Part shown: positions 44,571 through 53,305 of the stretch, one piece after another
Numbering within the stretch: the first letter of the stretch is position 1
Layout of the letters: each line of letters opens with the position of its first letter
Assembly: GCA_041662605.1 (NCBI GenBank)
Contig: JBAZSD010000010.1
Span: forward strand, 82,329-146,328
Reading direction: 5' to 3'
Source: Desulfomonilaceae bacterium
GTDB taxonomy: Bacteria; Desulfobacterota; Desulfomonilia; Desulfomonilales; Desulfomonilaceae
Length of the DNA: 64,000 bases
Notes under the pieces: generated by a model
Told to the model about the DNA's origin: nothing
Seen by the model: the letters and a program-made list of their open reading frames with translations, nothing else
Databases searched by the model: none
Position numbers and translations under genes: made by a program

Positions 44571-45749
44571 ATGGCACAAACTGTAGAGGTAAAGAATATC
44601 GGCCTTAGGGGCGTCACGGTGGCTGACACAAAAATCAGCTTCATTGACGGCAATCAGGGGATACTAATATATCGCGGCTATAGAATCGAAGAGCTTGCCG
44701 AAAGATCGACATTTCCGGAAACCGCTTTCCTTCTGTTGAATGGCTATCTCCCCAGTCCTGAAGAATTGATGATGTTCGAACAGATCCTTGCGGATAATTC
44801 GGAAGTCCCAGATTACATCTATGATTGCCTCAAGAAGCTTCCGCATGACGCCAATCCTATGGACACGCTTCAGGCGTGTGTCCCCATGCTGGCAACCGCT
44901 GATCCGGACATAAAGGATGATAATCGCCAGGCCAACCTCAAAATGGCTATGAGGCTTATCGCCCGATTGCCAGTGGTAGTGGCGGCCTGGCACAGGATTA
45001 GTCACGGTCTGAATCCCTTACCCTACGATGCTTCCCTTTCGCATGCCGGAAATTTCCTGTGGCGATTGACTGGCGAAAAACCTGACCCGAAAACAGCGGA
45101 AGATCTGGACTGCTGCCTGATTTTGCATGCAGACCACACGTTCAACGCATCCACTTTTGCGTGCAGAGAGGTTTGTTCAACCAGGGCGCACATGTACGCG
45201 GCTGTTGCAGCCGGAGTAGGGGCGCTTTCGGGAAGTCTTCATGGCGGAGCCAATACAAAAGTGATGGAGATGCTTCTGGCGATTCAACATGAACCCGATG
45301 TGTCAGGTTGGATCAGAAGAAGGATAGAAGGCGGAGAAAAGATAATGGGACTGGGTCACGCTGTTTATAAGACCATGGATCCCAGAGCCAAATATCTCAA
45401 GCCAATGGCCACTCGCCTGGCCAAAGCCAAAAATATGGAAAAATGGGATGAGTTGTCCAAGCTTATAGAAAGTGTGTCTATTGAGGAATTCGATAAGCGC
45501 GGCAAAAGCGAGATTCGTCCTAACGTAGATTTCTATAGCGCTCCCGTGTACTTCATGATGGGAATCCCCAAAGACCTGTTCACTCCGATTTTTGCCATCT
45601 CAAGGATAGCAGGTTGGTGCAGCCACATTATTGAGGAAAAATTCGGAGAAGCCCAGGAAAAACCCATGCTATACAGGCCACAAGCTGAGTACGTCGGCAA
45701 CTACTGCGGTCTTATGGGTTGTGAATACTCGCCTTTGAAAGAAAGGTGA
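44571..45749 (+). CDS. citrate synthase
   Basis: 392 residues. LRGVTVADTKISFIDGNQGI and LIYRGYRIEELAERSTFPET mark the N-terminus. The catalytic histidines lie in SGSLHGGANTKVMEM and GLGHAVYKTMDPRAK, and the aspartate in RPNVDFYSAPVYF. It condenses oxaloacetate and acetyl-CoA; a methylcitrate synthase role cannot be excluded from sequence alone. It lies 28 bases upstream of sdhA, forming a small TCA-related operon with sdhA and sdhB. Confidence 0.93.
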   Translation: MAQTVEVKNIGLRGVTVADTKISFIDGNQGILIYRGYRIEELAERSTFPETAFLLLNGYLPSPEELMMFEQILADNSEVPDYIYDCLKKLPHDANPMDTLQACVPMLATADPDIKDDNRQANLKMAMRLIARLPVVVAAWHRISHGLNPLPYDASLSHAGNFLWRLTGEKPDPKTAEDLDCCLILHADHTFNASTFACREVCSTRAHMYAAVAAGVGALSGSLHGGANTKVMEMLLAIQHEPDVSGWIRRRIEGGEKIMGLGHAVYKTMDPRAKYLKPMATRLAKAKNMEKWDELSKLIESVSIEEFDKRGKSEIRPNVDFYSAPVYFMMGIPKDLFTPIFAISRIAGWCSHIIEEKFGEAQEKPMLYRPQAEYVGNYCGLMGCEYSPLKER

Positions 45750-45777
45750 AGCCAATCAGCGAAGAGGCGATCGCAAA

Positions 45778-47496
45778 ATGGAATTTTTGTTTGATGTGTT
45801 GGTAGTAGGATCAGGGTTGGCCGGCCTTAGGGCTGCGCTGGAAATACCCACGAGTTTAAAAGTCGGATTGGTGAGCAAGGTCTTCCCGACCAGATCTCAT
45901 TCCGGAGCCGCTCAGGGCGGAATTGGAGCCGCTCTGGGTAACGAGGAGCCTGATTCCTGGGAATGGCACATGTATGACACGGTAAAAGGTGGAGACTACC
46001 TTACCGATCAGGACGCCGCTGAAACACTGGCAAGAGACGCAGCCAGAGCAGTTTACGAACTTGAACATTTGGGGGTCCCGTTTGATAGAACCACAGCGGG
46101 CAAAATTGCTCAAAGAGCTTTTGGAGGACACACAAGGAACTATGGTGAGGGGCCTGTAAAGAGATCGTGCTACGCAGCGGACCGCACCGGCCGAGTAGTT
46201 CTGGATACACTTTTCGGAAAAGCTTTGGAAAGAAAAATTCACATCTTTTCTGAAATTTACATGGTAGATCTTCTTGTCGAAGGTGGAAAGGCGGCTGGAA
46301 TAATTACTTACGAACTTGCCACAGGGGCTGTGCATACAGTTAGGGCAAAGGCGCTCCTGATTGCTACTGGAGGGTTCGGAAGAGTCTACAAGACTAATTC
46401 AAACTGTTTTTCCAACACCGGAGACGGGGTTTATCTGAGCCATAGAGCTGGAGTCCCCTTGGAGGACATGGAATTTGTTCAGTTCCACCCAACAGGTATA
46501 TATCCTTTAGGTGTTCTGATTAGTGAGGCGGCCAGAGGGGAGGGCGGTGTTTTGAAAAACGGTCTGGGGAATAGCTTTATGACTGATTATGCCCCTACGT
46601 TAAAAGATTTGGCTCCTCGGGATGTGGTTTCTCGCGCCATAGACACTGAAATTCGGGCGGGTAGAGGCGTCAATGGGAAAGATTACGTGCATCTCGATCT
46701 GACAAGTCTCGGGGCCGAGAAAATTCAGGAAAAGCTTTCCGATATTTCATCTTTCGCTAGGATCTACCTCGGTGTGGATACAGCGACCCAGCCCATTCCA
46801 GTTACTCCTACCTGTCACTACATGATGGGTGGAATCCCCACGGATCTCAACGGACGAGTTCTGAATAAGGAAGGCCTCCCATTGACAGGACTTTACGCCG
46901 CTGGGGAAGCGGCCTGTGTATCGGTTCACGGGGCTAATCGACTTGGCACAAATTCACTTCTTGATCTAGTGGTCTTCGGCAGAAGGGCAGGGCGGGCCAT
47001 AACAGAGGACATAGAAACTTTGAGCGACCCCTCTCCTGTAAAAGATGCGCAAGTTAGAGTTGAAGCCAGGATAAAAGCAATCAAGGATGGCAACGGTGCT
47101 AAGCCTTCGGACCTTCGAACCAGAATGCAATTAATCATGACCGATTGCTGCTCCGTCTTCAGGAACCAGACGGATATGGAGAGAGGGCTGGAGGAAATAC
47201 GGGGCCTAAAGGATAAGTATCGATCAGTTTCCATAGATAACAAAGGCGCCAATTACAATACAGACCTGCTTGACGCTATCGAACTGGAATCCCTACTTGG
47301 GTTAGCCGAGGTTATCCTGGTGTCAGCCCTGAGCCGGACCGAAAGCAGAGGCGCTCACTACCGGGAAGATTATCCGGAACGCGACGATCATAACTGCCTC
47401 AAGCACACTCTGGTTACAGCAGGATCCGATGGTCTTGAAATATCATTCAAGCCGGTGAAAATAACGAAGTTTCAGCCAAAGGCAAGGAAATTCTGA
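45778..47496 (+). CDS. sdhA: succinate dehydrogenase/fumarate reductase flavoprotein subunit
   Basis: 572 residues. The FAD fold starts with LVVGSGLAGLRAALE. TRSHSGAAQGGIGAAL holds the histidine that binds FAD covalently. The substrate site shows GHTRNYGEGPVKRSCYAADR, VQFHPTGIYPLG and a catalytic arginine in TEIRAGRGVNG. GEAACVSVHGANRLGTNSLL and the C-terminal REDYPERDD close the family pattern. It interconverts succinate and fumarate. It overlaps sdhB by one base. The direction of use (oxidation or reduction) is not clear. Confidence 0.94.
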   Translation: MEFLFDVLVVGSGLAGLRAALEIPTSLKVGLVSKVFPTRSHSGAAQGGIGAALGNEEPDSWEWHMYDTVKGGDYLTDQDAAETLARDAARAVYELEHLGVPFDRTTAGKIAQRAFGGHTRNYGEGPVKRSCYAADRTGRVVLDTLFGKALERKIHIFSEIYMVDLLVEGGKAAGIITYELATGAVHTVRAKALLIATGGFGRVYKTNSNCFSNTGDGVYLSHRAGVPLEDMEFVQFHPTGIYPLGVLISEAARGEGGVLKNGLGNSFMTDYAPTLKDLAPRDVVSRAIDTEIRAGRGVNGKDYVHLDLTSLGAEKIQEKLSDISSFARIYLGVDTATQPIPVTPTCHYMMGGIPTDLNGRVLNKEGLPLTGLYAAGEAACVSVHGANRLGTNSLLDLVVFGRRAGRAITEDIETLSDPSPVKDAQVRVEARIKAIKDGNGAKPSDLRTRMQLIMTDCCSVFRNQTDMERGLEEIRGLKDKYRSVSIDNKGANYNTDLLDAIELESLLGLAEVILVSALSRTESRGAHYREDYPERDDHNCLKHTLVTAGSDGLEISFKPVKITKFQPKARKF

Positions 47497-48206
47497 TGAA
47501 AGTAACCCTTCGCATATTCAGGTTTGATCCTTCAGTAGACGAAGCCCCTTACTATCAAAATTATAATGTTGAAGCGGAACCTTATGAGCGTGTGCTCGAC
47601 TGCCTCAATAAAATCAAATGGGATCAGGATGGGACTCTGGCCTATCGAATGTCTTGCGCTCATGGTGTGTGCGGATCCGACGCCATGAAAATCAATGGGC
47701 GATGCGCTCTTGCCTGTCAAAAACTTGTGAGAGAATGCGAGGCGGATTTCATCCTTGTAGAGCCATTGCCGTCATTTACTGTCCTTAAGGATCTCATCGT
47801 GGATCTCAACCAGTTCTTCGAAAGAGTAAATTTTATACGTCCTTTTTTAGTTGCCGGCGAAGTTCCGGAAAAGGAGCGTTTGCAAACTCCCGAAGAACGC
47901 AAGAAGATGGGGAAGTCTATTAGATGTATTCTTTGCGCATGTTGCACTGCGGCGTGCCCGGTAGCTAACGAAAATGAGAATTTTCTGGGACCAGCGCCAC
48001 TGGTACAAGCGTTTCGTCGTATATTTGACTCAAGAGACATTCAGAAGACACAACGCCTTGAGCAACTCGATGTCGAAGACGGAGTTTGGGCCTGTCTGAA
48101 TCATTACGAGTGTACTAGAGTCTGCCCTAAAGAAATCCCAGTGACCAAATACATTAACATTACAAAAGGTGAAATTAAGAAAGTAATCGGGGCGCCACCG
48201 GAGTAA
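47496..48206 (+). CDS. sdhB: succinate dehydrogenase/fumarate reductase iron-sulfur subunit
   Basis: 236 residues. The [2Fe-2S] domain has SCAHGVCGSDAMKINGRCAL, and the C-terminal part has CILCACCTAACP and CLNHYECTRVCP for the [4Fe-4S] and [3Fe-4S] clusters. It passes electrons from the flavoprotein to the quinone site of a membrane anchor. No anchor gene (sdhC/D) follows; the next gene, menG/ubiE, is on the opposite strand. Confidence 0.94.
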   Translation: MKVTLRIFRFDPSVDEAPYYQNYNVEAEPYERVLDCLNKIKWDQDGTLAYRMSCAHGVCGSDAMKINGRCALACQKLVRECEADFILVEPLPSFTVLKDLIVDLNQFFERVNFIRPFLVAGEVPEKERLQTPEERKKMGKSIRCILCACCTAACPVANENENFLGPAPLVQAFRRIFDSRDIQKTQRLEQLDVEDGVWACLNHYECTRVCPKEIPVTKYINITKGEIKKVIGAPPE

Positions 48207-48227
48207 ACAAGTGGTTTCGATGCATTA

Positions 48228-48974
48228 CTAAGGATAGGAAATTGCTTTTATTCCGTGGTAAACAGTCACGATTCCTCCTGTGATCTGAAAATACCGAACA
48301 TCCTCCAGGCCTGCGCCTGACATCTCATCCTTTATCCTTTCAGGTCTTGGGAAAGCCGCCATGGAATCGGCAAGGTATTTATAAGCGGAAACTGAAGACA
48401 TTATTTTCGTAACCAAAGGCATTACGGTTTTAGAGTAAATCCGAAAGAGAGGTTTCATTATCGGGCCATCAGGTTCGGTAAGTTCCATTATTACCAGTTT
48501 GGACTCCGGCTTGAGCACTCTGACAATTTCGCCGAAAGCCCGCTTGTGGTCGGTCACGTTTCTAACGCAAAACACGGATATCGCTCCGTCAAATGTATTG
48601 TCCGGGAACTCCAGATCCAAACAGTCTCCCTCCCGAAATGAAATTTGCGATTCAAGTCCCAATCTACGTATCTTTTTCCAGCCTATCTCCAACATACCCA
48701 GGGACGAGTCAATCCCTATGATCCGAGCTTGACGATTTTGTCTAAGTATCTCAAAACTTATATCCCCTGTTCCACATCCCACATCTAGATAAAGATAATC
48801 CTGATGCGGGTTAAGACATCTGACGGCCTGACGTCGCCATCTTTGGTCGAGGCCTATGGATAGGATGAGATTGGCTCCATCATAATAAGGGGCGATATAG
48901 TTGAACATGTCCCTGTTCTGATCGGCTGTCATCAGGGAATCAATTTGTTCTGGTTTGGAGTTTTGTCCTGACAA
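48228..48974 (-). CDS. menG/ubiE: demethylmenaquinone/ubiquinone methyltransferase
   Basis: 248 residues. SAM-binding LYLDVGCGTGDISFEIL and family motifs NYIAPYYDGANLILSIGLDQ, WRRQAV, FDGAISVFCVRNVTDHKRAF and KLVIMELTEPDGP identify the UbiE/MenG C-methyltransferase, which completes menaquinone synthesis. It is convergent with sdhB, 22 bases apart. In an anaerobe the menaquinone role is expected. Confidence 0.93.
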   Translation of the reverse strand: MSGQNSKPEQIDSLMTADQNRDMFNYIAPYYDGANLILSIGLDQRWRRQAVRCLNPHQDYLYLDVGCGTGDISFEILRQNRQARIIGIDSSLGMLEIGWKKIRRLGLESQISFREGDCLDLEFPDNTFDGAISVFCVRNVTDHKRAFGEIVRVLKPESKLVIMELTEPDGPIMKPLFRIYSKTVMPLVTKIMSSVSAYKYLADSMAAFPRPERIKDEMSGAGLEDVRYFQITGGIVTVYHGIKAISYP

Positions 48975-49100
48975 GCGAGTGACCTTGGGATTTTTGGATG
49001 ATTTACGCTATGGAGTTATTCCTAGGGACACAAGAAGCCACGCCTGGGGCGATTCGGCCGATAACTTTGCCCCAAGCTTGATTTAGGTAGATAGAGTTTG

Positions 49101-51746
49101 TCATGCGGCGTCAGCGTCCCAGACTGAATCATCAGTGCTTGGAATCTGAGTCAACACTGATAGAGGAACAGCGACCACTTTTCTGTAAACGGTCTTTGGC
49201 TCAAGCGCGACTCCGTCGACTGTCAGGAGCTGTTCAACTGATATGCCAAAATGTTTTTCGTTTTCCTTCAGATAGGGCAAAATGAGCTGCCAATCCTCTT
49301 GGCTCAAATCAGCCAGGGAACCTCCGTTTAGTTGTTCGGCGACGATTAAGCGATGTGGATCCCTGACATAAATAGCGCCGCCGGACGCTAGGGAAAAGAG
49401 GTTGGATCCCGGATAAGGCCTGTCGAGGAAACTGATGACTCCGTCTTCATTCATGGTCAAACCATTCAATATAACAAATCCGCCTCCGTTCAGCGGGTCT
49501 CCTGCCATGAAACTCTCGGCCAAAAAATCCAGCGCGGTTCCGTTAATGACAACTCTTGGGTGTCCGGCAGCATTGATCAGGGGACGTCCGGCAGCATTGC
49601 CCAAAACATAGACCGATCCACCCTTGGCGCCATACATGAAGCACTGTCCTACATCACCATGAATGACCAAAAGTCCATCTTTCATGATTTGCGCTATCTG
49701 GTCCTGGGCGTTACCGTGGATGTAGATTTCCATACCATCTATGCCACTGGCCGTATAATCGCCGGAGGATCCAAAGAGATCCATTCTAACCCCTGAAGTC
49801 ATGGAGCCAAATCCACAGCCTTCAAAGCGCTGACCTCTAAGATCGAACACTATAAATTTTCTCCACCCTAGCCTATATGCGTCTGCTAACAACACTGCGT
49901 CGCATTTGTCGCCTTCAGGGTCAAAATCTTTACCGTCTATAACCAGGATTCTCTCTACAGCGATCGGAGGACGAAGACCTGATCTGTTAGACGCGTCGAT
50001 AAGGCTGTAATGACCTATCTTGGTGGTCTCGGTAATCTTCGGCAAAGACCTGAAAATCTCGTTGAGCCTGTCAATTAAAACCTGGACTAGAGCGGACCGT
50101 TTCTTGATCCCCAAGGGAACTCGTCTGTCCAGCAACAGGGTTAAGGACTCAATTACAGTGGGAACGTTATCTTTGTTCTTGATTGCCTTTTTTGTCAGTT
50201 CCGAAAGAACCCAACGTATCGTATTGTAGTCCCAAACTGACGCTTCCTTTTCGAACAGCCTAAAAATTGCGTGGGCTTCTTTTTGAATCAGGGCGTGTTG
50301 CAGTTTCTCAGAAATATCTTCAGAGTCCTGCGGCTTAGCGACTAACTGTGTAATATCCATCGACTGCCGCTTCTCAGCGGCTACTTCATGCCCAAATTTG
50401 TCATAACAGCGAAGTTCGTGTCCTCCATTACCTGTTTTGCTCACGTTGAACATGAACGCTCCGCCATCACTAGAAGAACCACCTCTCGCGTTCCAATACT
50501 TATCGGCAACCGGGCAAAACCGAGGGTCTTCAGAGGAAATAGACCTAAGCGTGGCGTCTATGGCCTGTTTTTCGGAACATATCAACCCAATCTGGGCTTC
50601 TCCGTCATATATGGAAAACACCTGTGGCCTTAGCATCGCTGTATCGGTAATGCCTATCAATTGAAAAGTGTTTTGGTCTGGAATATTTCGAGCTATGATA
50701 AAGAACCATGGGCCGTCAGGAGAGGCCTGAATATGTGTGGACTGCACAGCTTCATACAGGGCCTGTTTTTCCGGAGGCAGAAGGTCGAAGTCCAATTCTC
50801 CTGTAGGAGCCAAGGCTTCAATTATGACTTCCAACGGATAACCGTAAACGCGATTCCATAAGTCGAAAAGCATGACGCTGACTTCAGTGTCGGTCATAAA
50901 CTGAGGCACGTAGCCTCTCTGCTTTAAATAATCGCAAGTCGCGTGGTAATTTGCGAAGTCTCCGTTGTGCACAAGCGCTTCATTTAGCCCGGTAAACGGA
51001 TGAGCGCCTCCCGGGTGCCAGACTCTCCCCCTGGTAGGATAACGCTGATGAGCTATCCAGACGTGGGCGGGAAAATCATCCAGTTTATAATAACGCACAA
51101 CGTTTTCGGCATAGCCTACTATTTTCAGGATCATGACGTTCCGACCATGAGACAGTACGAATGCTTGCTTTTCTCCTAGTGAACTATAAAACTGTTTGTT
51201 CAATTGAACGGAGTTTCGGCTAACAAACTCATCTTCAAGCATTCGTTCCGACAAACCCTTAAGACCATTTTTAGCCGCGAATTCTTTTATCACGGTGGGT
51301 TTGACTCTCACAAACGCCCGCCAGATATCAGGCGGCTTGACTTCCAGCCCTTCAAGCTCACGGAAGTCGGACAAATGATCCAATACTTCCTCTTTGGCGA
51401 CGTCAAAGAATGGAGCTATAAATGAATCTTTAAGAGAAGCGAGACACTGGGGTTCGAGAAGGGCGATATGAAGCATGTAATGTGAATCAAGAACTTCGCG
51501 ACTTACACCTAACTTATTAGGGTCCATACCTACAGCAGCGATTCCCCCTCCCTTGCCGTTTCCTCTGTTGTGCATCCGGGAAGAGGGTTCAAAAATGTGA
51601 CGTCCGGCCAGAGGAATAGTTGAAGCGAAGCCAGTAACTCCACAACCTCCCTCGTCTTCTCCTTTATTCAACTTTGTAAAGTCCGACATTCCCATTTCAC
51701 GGATTCGGGAAGCCAGTATTTGATTAGCATATTCTGATGTGCGCAT
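49101..51746 (-). CDS. glutamine amidotransferase class II fused to GXGXG (glutamate-synthase-like)
   Basis: 881 residues. Residues about 35-430 are a class II amidotransferase: GGCGVTGFAS with candidate nucleophile Cys35, HNRGNGKGGGIAAVG, AHQRYPTRGRVWHPGGAHPF and HNGDFANYHAT. The last ~270 residues are the GXGXG beta-helix of glutamate synthase (DLRGQRFEGCGFGSMTSGVR, YIHGNAQDQIAQIM, GGSVYVLGNAAGRPLINAAG). Between them lies an unassigned linker. The FMN/iron-sulfur synthase domain is the adjacent gene. The cysteine lies 34 residues from the ATG, so an N-terminal propeptide would have to be removed. It is the last gene of the mvhD-metV-metF cluster. Confidence 0.88.
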   Translation of the reverse strand: MRTSEYANQILASRIREMGMSDFTKLNKGEDEGGCGVTGFASTIPLAGRHIFEPSSRMHNRGNGKGGGIAAVGMDPNKLGVSREVLDSHYMLHIALLEPQCLASLKDSFIAPFFDVAKEEVLDHLSDFRELEGLEVKPPDIWRAFVRVKPTVIKEFAAKNGLKGLSERMLEDEFVSRNSVQLNKQFYSSLGEKQAFVLSHGRNVMILKIVGYAENVVRYYKLDDFPAHVWIAHQRYPTRGRVWHPGGAHPFTGLNEALVHNGDFANYHATCDYLKQRGYVPQFMTDTEVSVMLFDLWNRVYGYPLEVIIEALAPTGELDFDLLPPEKQALYEAVQSTHIQASPDGPWFFIIARNIPDQNTFQLIGITDTAMLRPQVFSIYDGEAQIGLICSEKQAIDATLRSISSEDPRFCPVADKYWNARGGSSSDGGAFMFNVSKTGNGGHELRCYDKFGHEVAAEKRQSMDITQLVAKPQDSEDISEKLQHALIQKEAHAIFRLFEKEASVWDYNTIRWVLSELTKKAIKNKDNVPTVIESLTLLLDRRVPLGIKKRSALVQVLIDRLNEIFRSLPKITETTKIGHYSLIDASNRSGLRPPIAVERILVIDGKDFDPEGDKCDAVLLADAYRLGWRKFIVFDLRGQRFEGCGFGSMTSGVRMDLFGSSGDYTASGIDGMEIYIHGNAQDQIAQIMKDGLLVIHGDVGQCFMYGAKGGSVYVLGNAAGRPLINAAGHPRVVINGTALDFLAESFMAGDPLNGGGFVILNGLTMNEDGVISFLDRPYPGSNLFSLASGGAIYVRDPHRLIVAEQLNGGSLADLSQEDWQLILPYLKENEKHFGISVEQLLTVDGVALEPKTVYRKVVAVPLSVLTQIPSTDDSVWDADAA

Positions 51747-51755
51747 AATTCAACC

Positions 51756-53291
51756 TCAAACCAAGCTGGATCGGATATCGTCATCGGTACTGGAGGAGCT
51801 ATAATCCAAGTGAGTTAAAACTTCAGTTTTCCCAACCAGTTCTCTGACACTTCGCAGACCCAGTCTGTAAAGAATTTCTCGGAGTTGATCCCTCCAACAA
51901 CTCAGCATATTGATGATCCGCTGAGTGCCCCACTCAAGCTCCATCAACCCCACAAGTTCCAGGTCAGTGGTGGCTATTCCTCTAGCGCAACCTCTACCGC
52001 TTTCGCAGTTGTGGCACCTTACGCATTCCAAAGCCACAAGTTCGGGAGTCCCTGTTACCACGCCGTCAGCGCCTAGAGCTATTGCCTTGGCTATGTCGAA
52101 AGCCGTGCGAATACCCCCGGAAGCTATCAACGTTATCGAATCCCTTACACCTTCATTTACAAGGAAGTTGTGTACTTTTGGAATTGCGTACTCTATCGGC
52201 ATAGCAATATTCTTTTTTGCCACATCCGGCGCAGCGCCGGTTCCTCCATAAGACCCATCGAGATGGACAATGTGGGCCCCGGCGTAGTATGAACCAACAG
52301 CCACCATGTCCACATCAGATGGAGTGGATACCTTGACGGACACCAAACCTTTCGGATTGATAGCCTTAATCCAATCAATGTGTTTCTTGTGATCTTCAAC
52401 AGAGTATACAGAATGGAAGGGGAAGGGGCTAAAGAGGGAAGAACCAGGGACAGTCTCTCGAATTCGAGCAACCGCCTCAGTCACTTTCGGGCCTAGCAAG
52501 TGACCGCCAAGACCCGGCTTTGCTCCTTGGGCGTATTTGAATTCAACGATTTTTACTCGTTGTATGGTCTCTTCTTTGACCCCGAAAAGACCTGTGGCGA
52601 CCTGAGTTATAATGTGGTCGTCAAAGGGGTAGAGCGCTTCGGGGTATCCTCCTTCGCCTGTACACGTGAAGGAGCCCCAAGCCGCAAAGGCCCTGATTCT
52701 ACTCAACATCGTTATTTGGCTGACCGAGCCAAACGACATCCCACCACCATAGATCGGGATAGGTATCACTATGTCAAATCGCCCGTCGCTCTTCTTATTC
52801 AGCGGGACGGATGTGTCTATTTCGGATCGATCCATATCAGGAATCGGCGGAGTCTCGGGAAATCGAAAACGGATTTTATCGAATCCCCCTTCAGATCCCC
52901 CAATACGGTATTCCAGATCATTTGGAGGAAGTTTCCCTGTTTCAGCCATATGCCATGTGCTCATAAGCAGATCAGGGGTCCAACGAAAGTCTCCTAAGGC
53001 TTTAGAGCTGGGATTTAGTCCGACCCTTATGGCGTCTGCGGGACAGTTCTTAACACATCGGTTAGCTTTGTTAGCGCAGTCACGTCCAAGACAGAAATGA
53101 TCGAGAGGCGCTGTCAAACGATTTCCCCTAGTCTGGAATACACCTTGGGGACATACTGCAACGCACTTTAAACAGTCAGTGCAAGCATCCAGAACTCTCA
53201 CCGTGTATTTGCCCAGCGCCCTTCCAAAACGCGAAGGGGTGTGCTTGACATTGGGTTGCGGCGTCTCGTTCCATATATTCCTATAATGCAT
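51756..53291 (-). CDS. glutamate-synthase central (FMN/iron-sulfur) domain protein with ferredoxin
   Basis: 511 residues. An N-terminal ferredoxin-like part carries CTDCLKCVAVCP and CANKANRCVKNCP. The TIM-barrel synthase domain has PIYGGGMSFGSVSQITMLSR, EGGYPEALYPF, EFKYAQGAKPGLGGHLLG, HLDGSYGGTGAAPDVAKKN and IASGGIRTAFDIAKAIALGA. A terminal cysteine set CVRCHNCESGRGCARG should bind the [3Fe-4S] centre. It would combine the ammonia from the neighbouring amidotransferase with 2-oxoglutarate, electrons coming from ferredoxin or partners. It is 14 bases downstream of its divergent paralogue. Confidence 0.9.
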   Translation of the reverse strand: MHYRNIWNETPQPNVKHTPSRFGRALGKYTVRVLDACTDCLKCVAVCPQGVFQTRGNRLTAPLDHFCLGRDCANKANRCVKNCPADAIRVGLNPSSKALGDFRWTPDLLMSTWHMAETGKLPPNDLEYRIGGSEGGFDKIRFRFPETPPIPDMDRSEIDTSVPLNKKSDGRFDIVIPIPIYGGGMSFGSVSQITMLSRIRAFAAWGSFTCTGEGGYPEALYPFDDHIITQVATGLFGVKEETIQRVKIVEFKYAQGAKPGLGGHLLGPKVTEAVARIRETVPGSSLFSPFPFHSVYSVEDHKKHIDWIKAINPKGLVSVKVSTPSDVDMVAVGSYYAGAHIVHLDGSYGGTGAAPDVAKKNIAMPIEYAIPKVHNFLVNEGVRDSITLIASGGIRTAFDIAKAIALGADGVVTGTPELVALECVRCHNCESGRGCARGIATTDLELVGLMELEWGTQRIINMLSCWRDQLREILYRLGLRSVRELVGKTEVLTHLDYSSSSTDDDIRSSLV

Positions 53292-53305
53292 TTATCTGAA
53301 ACCTC

